A DNA stretch of 64,000 nucleotides. It comes from an uncultured Psychroserpens sp. (GTDB taxonomy: Bacteria; Bacteroidota; Bacteroidia; Flavobacteriales; Flavobacteriaceae). Shown here piece by piece: positions 54,974 through 64,000 of this stretch; within the stretch, counting starts at the first letter, position 1, and each line of letters starts with the position of its first letter. Location: assembly GCF_947500255.1 (NCBI RefSeq), contig NZ_CANMRL010000005.1, positions 1-64,000 of the forward strand, given 5' to 3'. The notes beneath the pieces are model-generated. The model did no database searches and was not told the origin of the DNA. It saw nothing but the letters and a program-made list of their open reading frames with translations. The translations under genes were made by a program, and so were the position numbers.

Positions 54974-55435
54974 CTAGTTGTTGTCTTTATCTTTCTTTCT
55001 TTTTTTCTTCTTCTTTTTCTTTTTCTCTTCTTTTTGATCCCATTTCCCTTTTAAGGCATCCATGATCTTACCCATGACTTCTTCAGAAACCATAGCTTTT
55101 ACATCTCTAAAATGAATCTTGTCTAGACGTTCTATTTCTGTCTCTCTTTCAAATTTCTTTAAGCCAAGCTTATTGATCTTTGTGAGTTCGTCAAAATAGC
55201 TATACATTGTTTGATAGATGATCTCTTTTTGAAAATCATCAACATTAAGTGTAGCAATAAGATCATTAATATAGGCTACTTTCTTTTCTTCGACCTTTGC
55301 TTCGTACTTCTCTTTTTCCTTTTCTTCGTTTACAACTCTTGGTGCTTGTCGTTGTTGTCTCCGGTTTCTGATTTGTGCATCAGAAAAGCTTACAAATAAG
55401 CTAAACATCATTAAGGTTAAAAAAATCTTTTTCAT
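54974..55435 (-). CDS. Exported Lys-rich small protein of unknown function (153 aa)
   Basis: It has a signal peptide to about residue 20 (SFSDAQ), an Arg/Gln-rich stretch (IRNRRQQRQAPR), and a helical core (AYINDLIATLNVDDFQKEIIYQTMYSYFDEL). It ends in a tail of about 20 residues that is almost all Lys and Glu/Asp. It could bind nucleic acid or acidic polymer in the periplasm. It is the last gene of the prfB operon (1 bp after the arsC-like gene). No family assigned. Confidence 0.65.
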   Translation of the reverse strand: MKKIFLTLMMFSLFVSFSDAQIRNRRQQRQAPRVVNEEKEKEKYEAKVEEKKVAYINDLIATLNVDDFQKEIIYQTMYSYFDELTKINKLGLKKFERETEIERLDKIHFRDVKAMVSEEVMGKIMDALKGKWDQKEEKKKKKKKKRKKDKDNN

Positions 55436-55436
55436 G

Positions 55437-55778
55437 TTAAATAATATCTAGTATGATGGATGGTGGTCTGCCAATTACTGCTTTTTTCCCATTAATCACG
55501 ATAGGACGCTCGATCAATTTTGGATGTTTGGTCATTGCTTCGATTACTTCATCATCTGTTAGTTCTTTTGTTTTAAAATCTGATTTCCAGATTGCTTCGC
55601 CTTTACGTACCAAATCTATGGGTTTTATTCCAAGAAGCGAAATAATCTCTTTTAATTTTGCTTCGGAAACTGGCTCGTCAAGATACTTTATAACCTCAAA
55701 ATCTTTGCCAGAATTTTCCAAAAGTGAAAATCCTTCTCTTGATTTGCTACATCTTGGGTTGTGGTATATTTTAATCAT
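55437..55778 (-). CDS. Arsenate reductase family protein (thioredoxin-fold, ArsC/YfgD-like)
   Basis: A cytoplasmic protein of 113 residues. The catalytic Cys is in YHNPRCSKSREG (Cys10), and the second half has the substrate-binding ERPIVINGKKAVIGRPP Arg-rich strand. The lengths and motifs match the glutaredoxin-coupled ArsC/YfgD group. It may reduce arsenate, but YfgD-type proteins often have unclear roles and there is no ars operon around. The start codon overlaps the upstream gene end by 8 bp. Confidence 0.82.
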   Translation of the reverse strand: MIKIYHNPRCSKSREGFSLLENSGKDFEVIKYLDEPVSEAKLKEIISLLGIKPIDLVRKGEAIWKSDFKTKELTDDEVIEAMTKHPKLIERPIVINGKKAVIGRPPSIILDII

Positions 55779-56448
55779 AATAATAAATCTTTCTTTTTAA
55801 TTCGTAATACATCTTTCCATCTTCATTAAAATAGATTTGATTGATAACATTGCCAACAGAATCTTTTATGGATTCAACAGTTAGTACTCTATTACTTTTT
55901 TTGACATTTTCAACTACATGAATCTCAAAAAGTTCATCATCCTTATACTCATATGACATAGTAAGATCAGCTAATTTTATATTACTACTGTCATAGACAA
56001 CATAAGTGTGTTGGGTTATGTTTTTGTCAATCATAAAAATGTTCATCGTGGTTGAATAACCATCAGATGTTTTTGTTTTGATGAGATATTCTCCTTTTTT
56101 AACTGTTTGATAAAAACCAGTTACGACTGTGTCATTTTTTTCAAGATCATATCTTGAGAAGTATCTTCTATCAGAATCATTTTTATAATATAAAATATGA
56201 CTTAAGCTAACCGAATCGTCTTCAACATAATAATCATTGTATTCTGATACCGTTTTTAAGAAACCATCTCGATCAAAGTTTAAAATTTTTTTTAATGGTG
56301 AACTCGCAGGATTATGATAACTTTCATTTTCAATCACTCGTCTTACTTTGCCTTTGAGTTCCTTTAATTCCCAATCGTTAGGTAAACTTTGTTGGCCTAA
56401 ACAAAATGAAAGAGAAAATAGTAAACACGGTAATATCAATAGTTTCAT
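55771..56448 (-). CDS. Exported protein of unknown function with YD-repeat-like region (225 aa)
   Basis: The N-terminal signal peptide is MKLLILPCLLFSLSFCLGQQ; the ATG at 56448 is preferred to a GTG one codon upstream. The rest is beta-rich with repeating hydrophobic-acidic patterns such as KILNFDRDGFLKTVSEYNDYY and NQIYFNEDGKMYYELKRKIYYYD, similar to degenerate RHS/YD strands. No enzyme motif. It lies 4 bp after prfB and overlaps the arsC-like gene by 8 bp. Confidence 0.65.
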   Translation of the reverse strand: MKLLILPCLLFSLSFCLGQQSLPNDWELKELKGKVRRVIENESYHNPASSPLKKILNFDRDGFLKTVSEYNDYYVEDDSVSLSHILYYKNDSDRRYFSRYDLEKNDTVVTGFYQTVKKGEYLIKTKTSDGYSTTMNIFMIDKNITQHTYVVYDSSNIKLADLTMSYEYKDDELFEIHVVENVKKSNRVLTVESIKDSVGNVINQIYFNEDGKMYYELKRKIYYYD

Positions 56449-56452
56449 CACA

Positions 56453-57563
56453 TTATAACTCGTTAGGATTATCTTCTTTTTGTCCCATCATCATTAAATA
56501 TGACTTTAGGAAAGGTTCTATGTCACCATCCATCACAGCATCTACATTACCAGTTTCATGACTTGAACGTACATCTTTTACCAATTTGTAGGGATGCATC
56601 ACATAGTTTCTAATTTGACTTCCCCATTCAATTTTCATCTTACCAGCTTCAATATCATCACGTTGAGCCATTTGTTTCTGCAATTCTATTTCATAGAGTT
56701 GTGATTTAAGCATTTGCATAGCTCGAGCTCTATTGTCATGTTGCGAGCGGGTTTCAGAACAAGAAATTTGAATACCAGTAGGTTTGTGGGTCAATTGAAC
56801 TTTGGTCTCTACCTTATTAACGTTTTGTCCACCAGCACCACTAGAGCGCGCTGTTGTGATTTCTATATCGGCAGGATTGATATCAATTTCGATAGTATCA
56901 TCAACCAGAGGATACACATATACCGAAGCAAAGCTAGTATGACGTTTGGCATTACTATCAAAAGGTGAGATGCGCACCAAACGATGTACACCATTTTCGC
57001 CTTTAAGCCAACCAAAAGCGTAATCACCTTCAATCTCTAAAGTTACAGTTTTGATACCAGCCACATCACCTTCTTGAAAGTTGAGTTCTTTTACTTTGAA
57101 TCCGTTTTTTTCGGCATACATTAAGTACATACGCATAAGCATGCTTGCCCAATCACAAGATTCGGTACCACCAGCGCCAGCCGTAATTTGGAGTACAGCA
57201 CTTAGCGAGTCACCTTCTTCAGATAGCATGTTTTTGAATTCTAATTTTTCAATAAGGAGTAATGCCTTGTCATATCTATTTTGAACATCTTCTACAGAAG
57301 CTTCTTCTTCCTTGAAAAATTCGTAGATCACTTCAAGATCTTCAACTAAGGTTTTAGAAGTATTGTAATCCTGTACCCAACTTTTTTTCTCTCGAAGCGA
57401 TTTCATTACGATTTCAGCTTGCTTAGAATCGTTCCAGAAATTTGGATCAAATGTTTGCTCTTCTTCGTTTGAAATTTCGATCAGTTTGGCATCTATGTCA
57501 AAGGTAGTGCCTTAGTTTGTCAAGGCGTGTATTTAGATCTTTAATTTGATCTGATGTAATCAT
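56453..57563 (-). CDS. prfB: Peptide chain release factor 2 with programmed +1 frameshift
   Basis: A GGQ release factor that terminates translation at UGA and UAA. The first frame runs from ATG 57563 for 21 codons ([21 protein letters not shown]) to an in-frame TGA at 57500-57498. The second frame continues from 57499 ([15 protein letters not shown]) and gives 348 further residues, about 369 in total, the normal RF2 size. The slippery site reads CTT TGA C, identical to the conserved RF2 autoregulatory site. In the body, [15 protein letters not shown] is the catalytic GGQ, with [11 protein letters not shown] after it. It heads an operon of four genes. Confidence 0.93.
57497..57503 (-). promoter_or_regulatory. 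RF2 programmed frameshift site (CTTTGAC)
   Basis: The minus-strand heptamer CTTTGAC holds codon 21 (CTT), the in-frame TGA stop and the next base. When RF2 is scarce, ribosomes slip +1 and make full-length RF2. A weak AAGG lies 6 bases upstream of CTT. The canonical strong SD at 3-base spacing is absent. Confidence 0.9.
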
Positions 57564-57618
57564 GGCAAAAAGTTTTCAGCGAAATTAACATATATATTCG
57601 TTAGACAAAATAAAAACC

Positions 57619-58167
57619 TTAGGATGTTTGTAGGTTTGTTGCTGAAGCTAAATTTAAATAACTGTATTCTAGTTTTGTAGTCATAGGAACAAAGGATACT
57701 TTTCTATAAAACAAGAACCATTTTTCTTGTCGAGTAATGTAGGGTCTAAATCCGTTTCGATGAAACCCTTTTAAACTCGGAATGTTGTTTTCATCTACAA
57801 AAACTATGACTCTATTTATACCTTTATATTGATCTTGGATCAACGTCTTGTAAACAGCATTTGGCATTACACGTAACCCTCTGTAATCAGGATGTGTAAA
57901 TACACCTTCAATAAGGGCTTCGTCTTCTTTTAGACTTGGAAATATATTACCAAAATAATTGGCAACTTGATTGTTTTGTTGGTGCTTAAATAACCATTGT
58001 CTGTATATGGTTGTATTGTCTTTTGTGACAGCCACATAACAGTCGGGAATATTTTCCTGTACAAGTCTGGCGTGGCGCATACCTTCATCAAGAGCATTAA
58101 CATCTGAGTCTTCAAATAATCTAATAGATAAATCAACTTTTGAATCCACTGAGTTCAAATCTTTCAA
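57619..58167 (-). CDS. GNAT-like acyltransferase; start codon unclear, frame open upstream
   Basis: From a TTG at 58167 the product is 182 residues and looks like a GNAT domain (EALIEGVFTHPDYRGLRVMPNAVYKTL, INRVIVFVDENNIPSLKGFHRNGF). However, the frame stays open upstream to 58347 and encodes credible protein (about KDGNFKPILDGISTRLYSK) that resembles the helical N terminus of GNAT proteins in exopolysaccharide loci. There is no in-frame ATG, GTG or TTG in those 60 codons. An ATG lies one base out of frame at 58304. The start codon has therefore been lost, or is non-standard, or a frameshift separates it. Function unknown. Confidence 0.6.
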   Translation of the reverse strand: MKDLNSVDSKVDLSIRLFEDSDVNALDEGMRHARLVQENIPDCYVAVTKDNTTIYRQWLFKHQQNNQVANYFGNIFPSLKEDEALIEGVFTHPDYRGLRVMPNAVYKTLIQDQYKGINRVIVFVDENNIPSLKGFHRNGFRPYITRQEKWFLFYRKVSFVPMTTKLEYSYLNLASATNLQTS

Positions 58168-58431
58168 ATTGACCTCAAGGCCATAGGAATTTACTTTAGA
58201 ATATAAGCGTGTTGAAATACCATCAAGAATGGGTTTGAAGTTTCCATCTTTAATGAGTATGAGGATTATTTTTAATCTGTCAACTAGGGCTTTCAGTATA
58301 ACATTTATTATTATAGAGACAAACTCACATCTGCAACTATAAGTTTTTCAATAATAAGACACCATTTCTATCAGGAAGTCACAAATATTATTTGAACGAA
58401 ATTACGTAGTTTTATAGGATAATTAAACATT

Positions 58432-60858
58432 ATGAAACAAATCAACTTCTATGTTATGCTTTTTTGCTGCGTAACATTCTCATATTCACAGGTTTTAGAC
58501 AAAAAGGACTTAAAAAAGCAAACTGGCTTTTTTGATTTTCATTATGATGAATCTAAAGATAAAATATATTTAGAAGTCAAAGATCTGAATAAAGATTTTC
58601 TATATGTAAATTCACTAGCTACAGGTATCGGTTCAAATGATATTGGTTTAGATAGAGGGCAATTAGGGCAAGAGCGTCTAGTGAAATTTGAAAAAGCGGG
58701 TAACAAGTTGTTATTGGTTCAACCCAATTTGAGCTATCGAGCAATTACCGATAATGAACTAGAGAAGAAAAGTATTGAACAAGCGTTTGCGAAGTCAGTG
58801 CTATACGGATTTAAAATTTTAGAACATAAGGAAGGCACTTATGTTATTGATTTAACACCTTTCTTGATGCTTGATGCACACGGTGTAGCCAACCGATTAA
58901 AATCTGAAGGTGCTTATAAAGTAGATCTTACAAAGAGCGCATTGTCATTAGATAGAACGAAAGCCTTTCCTAAAAATGTAGAATTTGAAGCCTTACTCAC
59001 ATTTAAAGGGCAGCCCAAAGGTCGAAATATTAGAAGTGTGACTCCAACGTCTTCCTTAGTGAGTGTGATCCAACACCATAGTTTTATCGAATTACCTGAC
59101 GACGGTTATAAGATGAGAGCATTTGATGTACGCAGTGGTGCTATTTCTATGTCATATTTAGATTATGCAACACCAATCCAAGAGCCTATAAGAAAGCGCT
59201 ATATTATTCGTCATCGTTTGGAGAAAAAGAATCCCAATGCAACAATGAGTGAAGCGAAAGACCCCATCATTTATTATCTAGATCCAGGAACACCAGAACC
59301 AGTACGTTCGGCATTGTTGGAAGGTGCACGTTGGTGGAATCAAGCTTATGAATCTATTGGGTTTAAAGATGCATTTCAAGTAAAAATGTTGCCTGCAGAT
59401 GTCGATCCTATGGATTGCCGTTATAATGTCATTCAATGGGTACATCGCTCCACTCGTGGATGGAGTTATGGAGGCAGTGTTGTCGACCCGAGAACAGGAG
59501 AAATTATAAAAGGCCATGTAAGCTTAGGAAGTTTACGTATCAGGCAAGATTTTATGATAGCCCAAGCTTTGATGAATAAACCATTTGCTGAACGTGATGA
59601 TAATTACCAACCTATGCTTGAAATGGCATTGGCAAGGATTCGTCAGTTAAGTGCGCACGAAGTTGGTCATACGATTGGTTTTGCACATAATTTTGCTGCG
59701 AGTACCAACGGAAGAGCCTCTGTGATGGATTATCCGCACCCAACGATTACCATAAAAAATGGAAGTATCGATTTTAGTGACGCTTATGCTGTTGGTATAG
59801 GTGAGTGGGATAAAGTTACTGTGGCTTATAGTTATTCTGAATTTGATACGAATACTGATGAAAAACAAGCATTGAATTCTGTTTTAGATGCTGCAAAAAA
59901 TAAAGGTTTACGTTTTATAACCGACGCTGATGCCAGAGCGCAAGGGGGCGCTCATGCTTTAGCACATCTTTGGGATAATGGTAAAAGCGCTTCAGAAGAA
60001 TTAGATAATGTATTGAAAGTAAGAGCCAAAGCAATATCAAATTTTTCAAAAGATAATATTCGTCAAGGAGAGCCTTATTCAGTATTAGAAGATGTATTTG
60101 TACCATTGTATTTTTTCCATCGTTATCAAACAGAAGCGGCGACAAAAGTGATTGGCGGTTTAGATTATAACTATGCAGTAAAAGGAGATGATCAGAATGT
60201 AGTAGAGCCAATTGATGCAAAGACGCAAGAAGACGCGCTGAAAACAATTTTAAACACAATTTCTGCGGAAGCTTTAGCGATTCCAAAGGAAAAATTAGAG
60301 CTTTTTCCACCTAGGGCATTTGCCTATGGTAGAGGTCGTGAGTCTTTTTCTGGAAAAGTAGGTGTTGCTTTTGATCCTATGAGTGCAGCAGTTACTGCTA
60401 GTGACATGACCTTGAAATTATTGTTGCATCCACAGCGTGTGAATAGAATGATTCAGCAGAAAAGCTTAGATGATAGTCAGCTAGGTTTTGATGAGCTATT
60501 GAAGCAGCTTTTAGATAATTCCTTCGGAAAGCAACATAAAGACAACTACATGAATGAGGTTCAACAATTAATAAATGAACGTGTTTTAGTGCATTTGATG
60601 AACCTAGCGGTAAATAATCAATCGTTTTTTCAAGTTAAGGCAAAAGTGAATGAGGCGATACTTAAATTACAACTTGAACTTACTATTAATAAAAAACTTC
60701 CAAAACATTGGGCTAAACATTCTAGCTATGTTGAGCAATATAAAATGATGATCAAAGAATTTAGAGAGCATCCAGAAAAATTTAAAATAGAGAATACTCC
60801 AAAAATACCAGATGGCTCTCCAATTGGAAGCGATTATTGTAATTACAACCAAAACTAA
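58432..60858 (+). CDS. Secreted zinc metalloprotease (DUF5117/DUF4953-like)
   Basis: An exported enzyme of 808 residues with signal peptide (cleavage after SYSQ). The centre holds the metzincin-like HEVGHTIGFAHNFAAS (HExxHxxGFxH) followed by SVMDYPHP, which is the Met-turn. The N-terminal third is the DUF5117-type propeptide-like domain (TGFFDFHYDESKDKIYLEV, then YDATPIQEPIRKRYIIRHRL). The C-terminal part is helical. This protease type is common in Bacteroidota and acts in the periplasm or extracellularly. It is followed 3 bp later by the threonine aldolase gene. Confidence 0.88.
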   Translation: MKQINFYVMLFCCVTFSYSQVLDKKDLKKQTGFFDFHYDESKDKIYLEVKDLNKDFLYVNSLATGIGSNDIGLDRGQLGQERLVKFEKAGNKLLLVQPNLSYRAITDNELEKKSIEQAFAKSVLYGFKILEHKEGTYVIDLTPFLMLDAHGVANRLKSEGAYKVDLTKSALSLDRTKAFPKNVEFEALLTFKGQPKGRNIRSVTPTSSLVSVIQHHSFIELPDDGYKMRAFDVRSGAISMSYLDYATPIQEPIRKRYIIRHRLEKKNPNATMSEAKDPIIYYLDPGTPEPVRSALLEGARWWNQAYESIGFKDAFQVKMLPADVDPMDCRYNVIQWVHRSTRGWSYGGSVVDPRTGEIIKGHVSLGSLRIRQDFMIAQALMNKPFAERDDNYQPMLEMALARIRQLSAHEVGHTIGFAHNFAASTNGRASVMDYPHPTITIKNGSIDFSDAYAVGIGEWDKVTVAYSYSEFDTNTDEKQALNSVLDAAKNKGLRFITDADARAQGGAHALAHLWDNGKSASEELDNVLKVRAKAISNFSKDNIRQGEPYSVLEDVFVPLYFFHRYQTEAATKVIGGLDYNYAVKGDDQNVVEPIDAKTQEDALKTILNTISAEALAIPKEKLELFPPRAFAYGRGRESFSGKVGVAFDPMSAAVTASDMTLKLLLHPQRVNRMIQQKSLDDSQLGFDELLKQLLDNSFGKQHKDNYMNEVQQLINERVLVHLMNLAVNNQSFFQVKAKVNEAILKLQLELTINKKLPKHWAKHSSYVEQYKMMIKEFREHPEKFKIENTPKIPDGSPIGSDYCNYNQN

Positions 60859-60861
60859 CAT

Positions 60862-61881
60862 ATGATTATAGATTTAAGAAGCGATACGGTTACCAAGCCA
60901 ACCAAGGGCATGTTAGACGCCATGATGACAGCTAATGTTGGTGATGATGTCTATAAAGAAGATCCTACAGTGAATGCTCTGGAGCGTCGTTTGGCCAATA
61001 TGTTTGGAAAAGATCAAGCTTTGTTTTTTCCTACAGGAAGTATGGCCAACCAAACGGCTTTAAAATTGCACACCAATCCTGGCGAGCAAGTTATTTGCGA
61101 TAAATACTCGCATATATACAATTATGAAGGTGGAGGCGCATCATTTAATAGTGGAATTTCTTGTAAACTGATAGATGGAAACAGAGGCATGTTTAATGCA
61201 GCACAGGTTGCAGAATCTATAAATCCGCCCGATTTTTATCACAGTCCGTTAACCACTCTGGTCGAAGTTGAAAACACGACTAATAAAGGAGGAGGAGCTT
61301 GTTGGGATTTTGAAGAATTAAAACGTATCAAAGCTGTTTGTGATCATCATAACTTAGGATATCACTTAGACGGTGCACGATTATGGAATGCATTAGCAAA
61401 TACTAATGAAACGGCTCAAGATTATGGGCAATTATTCGATACAATTTCTGTTTGCTTAAGTAAAGGTCTGGGTTGTCCAATGGGATCTGTGCTTATTGGA
61501 AATAAAGATCTCATGCAAGGCGCTATACGAGTACGAAAAATATTAGGCGGAGGCATGCGTCAAGTAGGATACGTTGCTGCTGCTGGTTTGTATGCGCTTG
61601 ATCACCATTTGGATCGGCTAGGAGAAGATCATAAAAAAGCCAAAGATATTGGAGAGGTTCTAGAAGACTTATCAATAATTAAAAAGGTTGAGACTATAGA
61701 AACGAATATTGTCATTTTTGAACTAGAATCTCATGTTGATGAAAGTGAGTTTTTAAAGCAATTGTCAGATCAAAATATTCACATTATTGGAATGGGAAGT
61801 AATAAATTGCGAATGGTCACACATTTGGATTATACCAATGCGATGCATGAGCGTCTTTTAGAAATTTTGAATAATTTTTAA
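60862..61881 (+). CDS. ltaE: Low-specificity L-threonine aldolase
   Basis: A PLP-dependent fold-type I enzyme of 339 residues. The N terminus is IDLRSDTVTKPTKGML with GDDVYKEDPTVNALE, then the PTGSMANQTAL substrate loop, HLDGARLWNA, and the PLP lysine in SVCLSKGLGCPMGS. It cleaves threonine to glycine and acetaldehyde. It is translated directly after the metalloprotease (3 bp), an unusual pairing with no evident biochemical link. Confidence 0.93.
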   Translation: MIIDLRSDTVTKPTKGMLDAMMTANVGDDVYKEDPTVNALERRLANMFGKDQALFFPTGSMANQTALKLHTNPGEQVICDKYSHIYNYEGGGASFNSGISCKLIDGNRGMFNAAQVAESINPPDFYHSPLTTLVEVENTTNKGGGACWDFEELKRIKAVCDHHNLGYHLDGARLWNALANTNETAQDYGQLFDTISVCLSKGLGCPMGSVLIGNKDLMQGAIRVRKILGGGMRQVGYVAAAGLYALDHHLDRLGEDHKKAKDIGEVLEDLSIIKKVETIETNIVIFELESHVDESEFLKQLSDQNIHIIGMGSNKLRMVTHLDYTNAMHERLLEILNNF

Positions 61882-61884
61882 AAC

Positions 61885-62208
61885 CTACTTAAACATATCC
61901 ATACCAGGAATATTTGGCATGCCTTCTTTTGCAACAGCAGCAACTTCAGTTTCATGAACTGTTGTAGCACGAGCAATTGCCTTATTAATTGTAAGAATGA
62001 GATAATCTTCTAGCATGTCCTTATCATGGAGTAATTCATCATCTATATCAATAGACTTAATTGTTCTATTTGCGGTAATAGTGACTTTCAACTTTTCGTC
62101 ATGACTATTCATATCAATCAGAACAGTATGCAAGCGCTCTTTAGTCGCTTCAACTTTCTTTTGGGTTTCTTTAAGTTTACCCATCATTCCCATCATATCT
62201 CCAAACAT
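61885..62208 (-). CDS. YbaB/EbfC family nucleoid-associated protein
   Basis: A small DNA-binding protein of 107 residues from ATG 62208 ([20 protein letters not shown]). The Met-rich start followed by two alpha helices around a beta-sheet ([24 protein letters not shown]) is the YbaB fold. YbaB proteins bind DNA as dimers and may act in recombination with RecR. No recR or dnaX is adjacent here, unlike the usual context. It converges with the threonine aldolase gene, leaving only 3 bp between stops. Confidence 0.85.
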   Translation of the reverse strand: MFGDMMGMMGKLKETQKKVEATKERLHTVLIDMNSHDEKLKVTITANRTIKSIDIDDELLHDKDMLEDYLILTINKAIARATTVHETEVAAVAKEGMPNIPGMDMFK

Positions 62209-62300
62209 ATTGTTAAGTATTAAAATTATGAAAAGCAAAATTACTAAATTGCCACACTTTTAAAAAGAAAAAAGCAAAGCTTATTTCCGAAGAATACTAT

Positions 62301-64000
62301 ATGAAGACGACCATTGAAGCTCCTATTGCTAGAAAAATTCCTAAAGAATTAGAAAAACACAACGATATAAGAATTGATAACTACTTTTGGTTAAATCAAC
62401 GTGACGACCAAAATGTATTGGATTATCTCAATGCTGAAAACGAATTTTATCAACAGGAAACGGCACATACTAAAGATTTTGAAAAATCGCTTTTTGAAGA
62501 AATGAAATCTAGAATTAAGGAAGATGATTCGTCTGTTCCTTATAAATACAATGGCTATTGGTATATTGTTCGTTATGAGAAAGGGAAGGATTATCCTATA
62601 TATACTCGAAAAAAAGAAACCTTAGACGCCACAGAAGAATTGTTATTTGATGGTAATCTGATGGCTGAAGGTCATGGCTACTTTAGATTGGTTGGGTTGA
62701 GTGTGAGTCCAGATAATACAATGATGGCTTTTGGAGTTGATACTATTGGTAGACGACAGTATACATTGCAGATTAAAAACCTAATTACAAATGAGGTGTT
62801 TTCTGATACTATTGAAAATACAACTGGCTCCTCAACTTGGGCTAATGATAACTCGACCTTATTCTATACAAAGAAAGACGAACTAACGCTTAGGTCTAAT
62901 AAAATTTACAAACACAAAATTGGAGACATTAAAGAGAAGGATACACTTATCTTTACCGAAGAGGATGATACCTTTGGCGCTGCTGTATTTAAGTCGAAAT
63001 CAAGAAAATATATAATCATTGCATGTTACAGTACACTCACAAATGAGTTTCATATCTTAAATGCAAATACACCAGATGCTGACTTTACGTTATTTCAACC
63101 ACGTATTCGCGGATTAGAGTACAGTATTTCGCACTTTGAAGATCATTTTTATATATTGACCAATCATAATAATGCGACCAATTTTAAACTCATGAAAACT
63201 CCTGAGCATCATACAAGATTAGAGCATTGGGTTGAGGTCATGGCGCATCGAGATAATGTACTATTGGAGGATATTGACATATTCAAGGGCTATTTAGTTA
63301 TAAGTGAACGTACTAACGGGCTCAACCAAATTAGAATCAAACGCTGGGATGGTCAAGACGATTATTACTTACCATTTGATAACGAAACCTATACAGCCAA
63401 TACGGGAAATAATGTAGATTTTGATACTGAAACTTTGCGCTACAGTTATAATTCTTTAACAAATCCGTCTTCTGTGATTGATTTCAATATGAAAACAAAA
63501 CAAAAGGATATAAAAAAAGAGCAAGCCGTTTTAGATCCTAATTTCGATAAAATAAATTATACATCCGAACGTATTTGGGCTACTGCTCAGGATGGTACTA
63601 AGATTCCAATGTCTTTAGTAAGACGACGAGATACAAAATTAGACGGTAATGCTCCTGTTTTGCAATATGCTTACGGAAGTTATGGGTCTACCATTGATCC
63701 CTATTTTTCTACAATTAGATTAAGCCTGTTAGACCGTGGTTTTATCTATGTTATTACTCATGTAAGAGGAGGAGAGTACTTGGGAAGACAATGGTATGAA
63801 AATGGAAAATTACTGAATAAAAAACATAGTTTTACCGATTTTATTGATTGCTCGAAGCATTTAATTGCTGAAAATTATACATCGCCTAAGCATTTGTATG
63901 CTATGGGAGGAAGTGCAGGTGGTTTATTAATGGGTGTTATTGCCAATGAGGCACCAGAACTTTATAATGGCATCATCGCAGCAGTACCTTTTGTTGATGT
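62301..64000 (+). CDS. ptrB: Prolyl oligopeptidase family (S9A, oligopeptidase B-like), 3' truncated
   Basis: The frame opens at ATG 62301 and runs past the right edge, giving 566 residues. The N-terminal half is a beta-propeller (YWYIVRYEKGKDYPIYTRKKE, LVGLSVSPDNTMMAFGVDTIGRRQYTL). The peptidase domain starts with VLQYAYGSYG, then VITHVRGGEYLGRQWYENGK, and the nucleophile Ser538 in YAMGGSAGG. The catalytic Asp and His lie beyond the window. No signal peptide is visible, so a cytoplasmic oligopeptidase that cleaves short peptides, probably after basic residues, is likely. Confidence 0.9.
   Translation, partial: MKTTIEAPIARKIPKELEKHNDIRIDNYFWLNQRDDQNVLDYLNAENEFYQQETAHTKDFEKSLFEEMKSRIKEDDSSVPYKYNGYWYIVRYEKGKDYPIYTRKKETLDATEELLFDGNLMAEGHGYFRLVGLSVSPDNTMMAFGVDTIGRRQYTLQIKNLITNEVFSDTIENTTGSSTWANDNSTLFYTKKDELTLRSNKIYKHKIGDIKEKDTLIFTEEDDTFGAAVFKSKSRKYIIIACYSTLTNEFHILNANTPDADFTLFQPRIRGLEYSISHFEDHFYILTNHNNATNFKLMKTPEHHTRLEHWVEVMAHRDNVLLEDIDIFKGYLVISERTNGLNQIRIKRWDGQDDYYLPFDNETYTANTGNNVDFDTETLRYSYNSLTNPSSVIDFNMKTKQKDIKKEQAVLDPNFDKINYTSERIWATAQDGTKIPMSLVRRRDTKLDGNAPVLQYAYGSYGSTIDPYFSTIRLSLLDRGFIYVITHVRGGEYLGRQWYENGKLLNKKHSFTDFIDCSKHLIAENYTSPKHLYAMGGSAGGLLMGVIANEAPELYNGIIAAVPFVD

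Noticed and set aside
57081-57284. Plus-strand frames opposite prfB
   Set aside because: They are antisense shadows of a well-supported gene, with no independent start signal or family pattern.

Overview
The window is a chromosomal segment of a marine-type member of the Flavobacteriaceae (Bacteroidota). The evidence is low GC content, very short spacers, almost no Shine-Dalgarno sequences, TAnnTTTG-type -7 boxes, two secreted proteins with type IX secretion (T9SS) C-terminal sorting domains, a TonB-type outer-membrane receptor, tricorn-like and DUF5117-type secreted peptidases, and a menaquinone pathway scattered over 20 kb. There are no tRNA or rRNA genes, insertion sequences, phage genes or CRISPR arrays. 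No gene-free stretch exceeds 300 bases.

Layout. 1-3731: 3' part of a giant adhesin-like T9SS protein with nearly identical 153-bp repeats. 3806-23708: the menaquinone genes menI, menF, menD, menB, menA, menC and menE, interleaved with an esterase, a GIY-YIG protein, a tricorn-like protease, a DUF2853 protein, CvfB, a C1 peptidase, an MBL hydrolase, a methyltransferase, an SDR, a sterol-desaturase-type enzyme and a CPBP protease. 23709-29677: an acyl-CoA carboxylase beta subunit with an MFS transporter, then a MarR-controlled redox or electrophile module (FMN reductase, GNAT, MarR, two pirins) in which two intergenic regions carry the same palindromic operator core. 29790-33000: a small membrane protein with the ABC-F protein EttA, two micro membrane proteins, and an MBL lipoprotein.

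33166-42091: the least explained region. It is a co-directional run of a long coiled-coil protein, a micro membrane protein, a 347-aa unknown, a 652-aa AAA+ ATPase, a 411-aa unknown and three membrane proteins. It looks like one uncharacterised AAA+/coiled-coil/membrane machine. A REP-like structured intergenic element lies inside it.

42083-49962: partial histidine degradation (hutG, hutI) with a MarR-GNAT fusion and a transglutaminase-like protein, a coiled-coil membrane protein, an FG-GAP T9SS protein, and fumC. 50172-58400: a lipoprotein phosphoesterase with an HEAGH protein, a TonB-dependent receptor, and a prfB-led operon; prfB needs a +1 programmed frameshift that can be read directly. 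58432-64000: a secreted zinc metalloprotease with threonine aldolase, a YbaB protein, and an S9 oligopeptidase cut by the window end.

Most functional calls rest on motifs and recalled family resemblance; no database search was run. Start codons were re-chosen where the longest reading frame begins at an implausible TTG or GTG.
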